From contig RCSZ01000012.1 in the NCBI GenBank assembly GCA_014898425.1, forward strand, positions 2,046,001-2,110,000: 64,000 bases of DNA. The letters are read 5' to 3'. The stretch comes from Botryotinia globosa. Taxonomy: Eukaryota; Ascomycota; Leotiomycetes; Helotiales; Sclerotiniaceae. The notes beneath the pieces were generated by a model. It was given only the letters and a program-made list of their open reading frames with translations, had not been told where the DNA came from and did not search any database. Shown here piece by piece: positions 59,414 through 64,000 of this stretch (its first letter is position 1; every line of letters starts with the position of its first letter). A program made the position numbers and the translations under genes.

Positions 59414-61487
59414 TCAAAAAGAGTTGGGATACATATCCCAGAGTCCCATGTAATCCTGAGACCATATGTCTTCCATTTCCATTGGCATAAAAGCTGACAT
59501 AGAAGCCATTTGTTCTGTCTCTGACATTGGCTGTTGTTGTTTTTCTTGAAAGTCATCGATAGAGTTGGAAGTAATGGTAATGGGCGCATTGAATCCCGGC
59601 TTACGATCCACCCATGCTTTAAACATCTTCATGACCTTTTCTGAACATGTGAATATATTTTCGGAATCACTGCTGGTTCTTTCCCAGGCAGCCTCGGCTT
59701 CTGATTCTTTCAGACTTTGTCCTAGCGCATCCAGGATTCTTCCAGGCGCACAAACCCTCCTGACCATGTCGGTATCCCATGCTGGATCTTTAAGCACCGT
59801 CAAACGATATAAAGGAAAGAAAACTCCTCCGAATTGTTTCCATACTGGAAGTGGTAAACCTATAAAATGTGAGGCTGGTGAGTTGAGGAGGATGTCAAAC
59901 CAAGCTTTTATGGAGTTGAGACAGCAATGAAGTGATTCTATTCGAGAAAGTGAGGAATCCATAGATGAAGCTTCAGTGGAGTTAGGAAGATAGATAGCAA
60001 ACTCGTGAATCATCACTTCCGCGCCGTATATTTGAAGGTTCAAAGCTCCTTGGAAGCTGTTAGCACATAGTTATAGGATTGAACTCTCTACCTCCGAGGT
60101 TTACATACTATTTTCGTTCAAGTGCGAGGGGATCTTTTTTTTGACCTCCGCTAGTTGGGATTTGAGAGTTTGGATATAGAGCATGATAAGAGTAGAACTC
60201 CCAGGTTGGTCTGGCGTTCCATCGCGGATGAGATTTATATATGATTCTGCCGTTTTACGCACAACGTGTTGAAGTCGTACCTGGTTGAGTAGAAGCTCAT
60301 CAGATGGGTCTTTTCTTTCTTCTAGTTTTGATAAACATTTGTCAAGATAAGGACACCAGACTACGCCTTCTAATTTCTTGTGGAAGGTTGAAAGACTAGA
60401 AATCTTGAAGTTAGCCTTGATTGCTTTAGGGATCTATTTAGACGAACGTTGAGGTTAGGTAGTAGCAGGCTATAACTAGACGACGATGCTCCATATTTCG
60501 AGTCATTGGTACATCCATCATTTCATGATGACGAAATTCATGTTCCAGCCCCAGAACATGAGACTCGTCACTAGTAGGTTGATGAAGTTGTAAATCAATC
60601 ACAAGTGTAACGATAAGATTGGAAAATAGAGTCATGAATGGCGCGGTTCGTATTTGATACTGGCCCCTAGAAAATAGTGAGTAACATGGGTTAAGCATTA
60701 AGACTATAGCTTACCATCCGACAAAACAAACCAATCCCAGTAACAGATCTAAATTCCTCTTCCCCTCCACAACAAGTTCCCGAGCTGCGATTTCTCGGAT
60801 TACTTTGCCAAGTGTAATCTGTCGTTGTATGACCGTTGATGACATTGTCATGATACATAACCAAAAGAAGGGGCGCTCTTGTCGCAACTGGCAGGCAGTC
60901 ATGCCATCTTGAAACTGTATGAATGGGAAATGGGGAAGGTTTCTAGTACAAAACGAATGAAAGTATATTTCTGCTTCTTCTATTGTTGGTTCCGCACCCT
61001 CTGGTAGAGTGTATGGATATGTTGGGCTTGCGCTGGATGCCGGTGTGGGAGGAAGATGAACCGCACCTGAATCAATAGGTGCGACTTCATCAGCATCTCT
61101 CGCCGAAGTATTCACGGCAGTAGAATGTAAATCTGATGCATGTTTATCAGAAGTTCGAACTGTGAAACTGTTGAGAGCATTCTCGACAGCTGGATTATTT
61201 GGCGAGATAGTCCGCAGTAAAGATACAAGCCCGTCTAGTCTTTGCTCAAGACGTTCTGCAGTCACGCGTGGTTTTTTTCTCCGTTTCACCGGAGCAGTAA
61301 CGCATCCTTTTTTAAGCCTACCACATCTAGACAGGTTAGTCTATGGAGACTCAGAGACTTCGTGGTAGAGATACCTCTCACAAATTCTTTGGTCACTACC
61401 AAAGTTACATTTAGTTTTTGCCTTGGCACAATTGAGACAAGCTCGTCCGTAGGGACCTGAACGTTCCGTTTCCGTAGAGTCTGTCAT
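59414..61487 (-). CDS. Zn2Cys6 binuclear cluster transcription factor (fungal specific TF domain)
   Basis: Exons 61487-61375, 61326-60715, 60666-60448, 60395-60105, 60056-59414 sum to 1878 nt (625 aa). The DNA-binding cluster has the expected spacing: CLNCAKAKTKC, then CERCGRLKKGC (Cys 17, 20, 27, 36, 39, 46), with the first intron inside the cluster. A short linker (KRRKKPRVTAERLEQRLDGL) is a probable dimerising coil. The middle homology region includes ACYYLTST and, across an intron, FHKKLEGVVWCPYLDKCL. The C-terminus is Gln/Met-rich and acidic (EDIWSQDYMGLWDMYP), a likely activation segment. It is a nuclear regulator. Its nearest candidates for control are the adjacent epoxide hydrolase and the divergent cyclase gene, by position only. 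Confidence 0.93.
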
Positions 61488-62396
61488 TTTTGATCACAAA
61501 AAAAGAAGAAAACGAGAGGCAAATCATGGATGGGGATGAAGAAGAAAGTAATTGTTACAATGGACATGAAGGATGCTGCCTCTCGGGACAGTAAAACTCC
61601 CGTGTCCATCGGAGCTCGGGGTTCGAATCTCCGATTTCTTTTTCTCTTATCCAATCAGCGGTCGTCTCTCGAACTTCATTTTTTCAGCAACACTTAGGAA
61701 CTAAAGAGATTCAAGTCCACCTTACGCTCATTATAGGATGCAGATAATTATCTTGGATATGAAGCATTGCCAGAATGATAAACCGGTAGAGCCCATTCCT
61801 TTGGACGCAATGCAACCTGTAGCTATCAACTTGTGAAATAAGTAATCGGTCTTCGGCTTTGGAATTTTGTCTCCCCCGCAAAGCTCTCTCTCATATGAGT
61901 CTGACTACCATAAGCGAGATTTAAACCGAGCGATGCTATTCGAAGAAGTCCTCGTACAGTATTTGGAGGTACTGGTGGGATGCAAATCGCATTAGTTTCT
62001 GGGCTTCTAATATTCTAGGTGAGAACCCGAAGGAAACCCGTGTAAGAAACTAATATCGCGTATGATTTTCAACTTAATCAAATTCGGGGGGATTCAATCA
62101 TTTACCTCTTACGTTGAGGATCAATACACTCACTGACTGGCATGCAAGTGAATATTGATATCCACAGAAATATGAATAAGACATGCGCCGATTCCCCTCT
62201 TTGCCCCCACCAACCCCGCGTACTGTGCTAGTTCATACATACTACATAGCTGCAGTCGTCGATCATACGTCACGTATCTAAGTATTCCATTGTATTCATA
62301 TAAACTGGACAGGTTGGTAAAACAACTACATTCTGTATTTCAAACAGAATTTCATAATATCGCTAATCCTCAGAATCTATCCTAGCAAGCCCAACT
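61488..62396. promoter_or_regulatory. Divergent promoter, Zn2Cys6 factor / cyclase
   Basis: 909 bp between two outward-facing starts. A tRNA-like T-arm (GGTTCGAATC) at about 61619 sits in a hairpin but lacks the rest of a tRNA. A pathway-specific regulator often binds such shared regions; I identified no certain CGG-N-CCG site. Confidence 0.5.
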
Positions 62397-63859
62397 ATGC
62401 CATCCTCTTCATCTCTACTACCCCCAACCCCATCGTTCTCCTCGCTCCCTCTCCAAGCTAGCGGCCCCCGCGGCAATGCATGGGGTCTACATGGCCCTAC
62501 CGACCAGCTCGGATGTCTCAATCGTCTCACTCCAGAAAATACCATTGAAGCTGCCAAAGAAATAAAATACGGCATTCGAATATCTACCGACTGGGCTTTG
62601 GACAAACCCAAAGTCCCATGTTTTGGACGTGTACAGTTTGAACAAAAGATCATACATAAAAGTCCAAGAACCGTGAATGATGACGTGCTGGTATTGAATA
62701 CACAAAGTAGTAGTCAATGGGATGGATTTAGACATTTTGGTTGGTTCTTCAGAAACGGATTCGGAAATTGGCGGATGACTTATTTGAGATTTTATACAGG
62801 ATATCAAGACTCAAAGGTTTACTTCAATGGGTGCACCCAAGAAGAAATCCACTATTCGACACGAAATGGAATCGACGGCACGTAGTTTCGCGCAAGGCCC
62901 CTATCCACACAGTTCACCTGCTGACAGCCTCTGCTTGTAGTCTGGGTAGAAAATGGCGGTATAGTCGGTCGTGGTGTCCTTCTTGACTACGCATACTGGG
63001 CCAAGTCCCAAGGTCGTGCTGTCAACCCTCTGACAACAATCAAAATACCCTTATCTGAGATCAAAGCTGTGGCCGAAGCTCAAAATGTCACATTCCGTCC
63101 AGGTGACATCCTGTTTATTCGTACTGGGTACCTTCGCGCTTGTAAGTCTTTCCCATACTCTGATAATATTGATATAGAATCCGAGATTTCCAATAGTCTG
63201 TATTCCAACCCGGAAATGAAATAAGATGCTTTGAGTTTCTAAATTCAATTAGAATAACTTCAACCCAGTCTACAAATCCAGGCTATTGGCCATTGATCCT
63301 TAGTTTTATTTCTATTATAATAGATACTGACGCTTCTCCCGCCTCATTCAGTTGAAGCTCTGTCTTCTTCCGAAGCGGCTACCCTCGCCACCGCTTCCAA
63401 AATGACAACAATAGGCCTTGAGGCCTGCCCTGAAGTGTTAGAATGGCTATGGAGTCAAGAGTTCTCCGCTGCTGCTGGAGACCAACCCGCTCTAGAATCC
63501 CTTCCTTTTGATCTTACAAACCAACACTGGATGCACGAATGGCTCCTTGCCGGATGGGGAATGCCAATTGGAGAGCTATTTGATTTGGAACGATTGGGAG
63601 AGGAGTGTAGAAAATTGAAGAAGTGGACGTTCTTTTTTAGCAGTGTACCTTTAAAGGTATGTTGATGAGCTCTCTTTAGCATGGTTTATTGCTTCCACTT
63701 TAGTGAACTAGATTACCATTTGATTTGTGATGTGTCGGAAAGCAATCAAGTTGGGAGATGCATATCGGTAATCGAAATTCACAATCGATGCCAATGCTAA
63801 CAAATGACAAGGTACCGGGAGGTGTTGCGAGTCCTCCAAATGGGGTTGCGATTTTATGA
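62397..63859 (+). CDS. Cyclase-family hydrolase (kynurenine-formamidase-like fold)
   Basis: Exons 62397-62739, 62800-62877, 62941-63141, 63352-63656, 63812-63859 sum to 975 nt (324 aa). It matches the fungal branch of the cyclase family (PF04199): GNAWGLHGPTDQLGCLNRLT, VLNTQSSSQWDGFRHFGYQD, KVYFNGCTQEEI, NGGIVGRGVLLDYAYWAKSQ, FRPGDILFIRTGYLRA, LEACPEVLEWLWSQEFSAAA, HWMHEWLLAGWGMPIGELFD and PGGVASPPNGVAIL. The bacterial HxGTHxDxxxH metal motif is represented here by the divergent RHFG segment. Relatives hydrolyse amides or lactones; the substrate is unknown. The donor of intron 2 must be GC (G|GCACGT), because no GT gives the right phase. Intron 1 is 60 nt with no in-frame stop. The gene is divergent from the Zn2Cys6 factor. 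Confidence 0.88.
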
Positions 63860-64000
63860 GGTATTACTGAATTCAAAATAGCAGTACATGCATTTCTGGT
63901 TATGGCAACCTGCTCAAATCATTCGATTTGGTCCCGTTCATGTGCCGGAAATCTTCCCTGGCAATGAGAAAAACGGATAGCTTATGATCAAACTCACCAC
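63860..64000. other. 3' flank of the cyclase gene
   Basis: Window end; presumed 3' UTR, nothing else seen. Confidence 0.4.

Noticed and set aside
61560..61650. tRNA-like sequence with GGTTCGAATC and a T-run after it
   Set aside because: The T-arm can pair, but no A-box, D-arm or convincing acceptor/anticodon stems could be built; probably chance or a tRNA relic.

Overview
This is chromosomal DNA of a filamentous ascomycete. Genes are split by short introns (about 45-145 nt, GT-AG with CTAAC/CTGAC-like branch sites), orthologues are fungus-specific, and AT-rich tracts look RIP-degraded. Protein style and intron positions suggest a Leotiomycete, possibly Sclerotiniaceae (Botrytis/Sclerotinia-like). 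That placement is inference and cannot be proven without a search. No rRNA, convincing tRNA, CRISPR or bacterial-type operon was found.

Layout. 0-8.7 kb is a dense housekeeping block: a 5'-truncated E2-like ubiquitin-conjugating protein, TMA22/DENR, a Borealin-N (Nbl1) protein divergent from proteasome subunit RPN10, and TRAPP subunit TRS23 divergent from RNA polymerase II subunit RPB4. 9.9-12.5 kb holds a multi-exon CorA-like membrane protein. 12.5-16.9 kb is gene-free and AT-rich, with TA-flanked inverted-repeat (MITE-like) elements. 17-27.4 kb holds a cysteine-rich/Ser-Thr-rich membrane sensor-like protein, a protoglobin-domain protein, an ERG26-like C-3 sterol dehydrogenase and a C-terminally anchored protein of unknown role. 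27.4-39 kb is gene-poor, with a 790-bp TA-flanked fold-back element and one small four-exon orphan gene. 39.1-45.1 kb is a large RIM15-type kinase (PAS, AGC kinase with split activation region, receiver domain with Glu in place of the phospho-acceptor Asp). 46-53 kb has two MFS transporters of different families (DHA2 and Dal5-like). 55.2-56.8 kb holds a second signal-peptide/Ser-Thr/TM protein. 57.7-63.9 kb holds an epoxide hydrolase, a Zn2Cys6 regulator and a divergently transcribed cyclase-family hydrolase, a possible small catabolic cluster.

The housekeeping genes act independently (translation recycling, chromosome segregation, proteolysis, vesicle tethering, transcription). The only functional grouping I would propose is the terminal hydrolase/regulator/cyclase trio, perhaps with the transporters to its left. 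Exon boundaries were derived by hand. For nearly every gene the summed exon lengths are a multiple of three and restore a conserved protein. The CorA-like gene is the exception.
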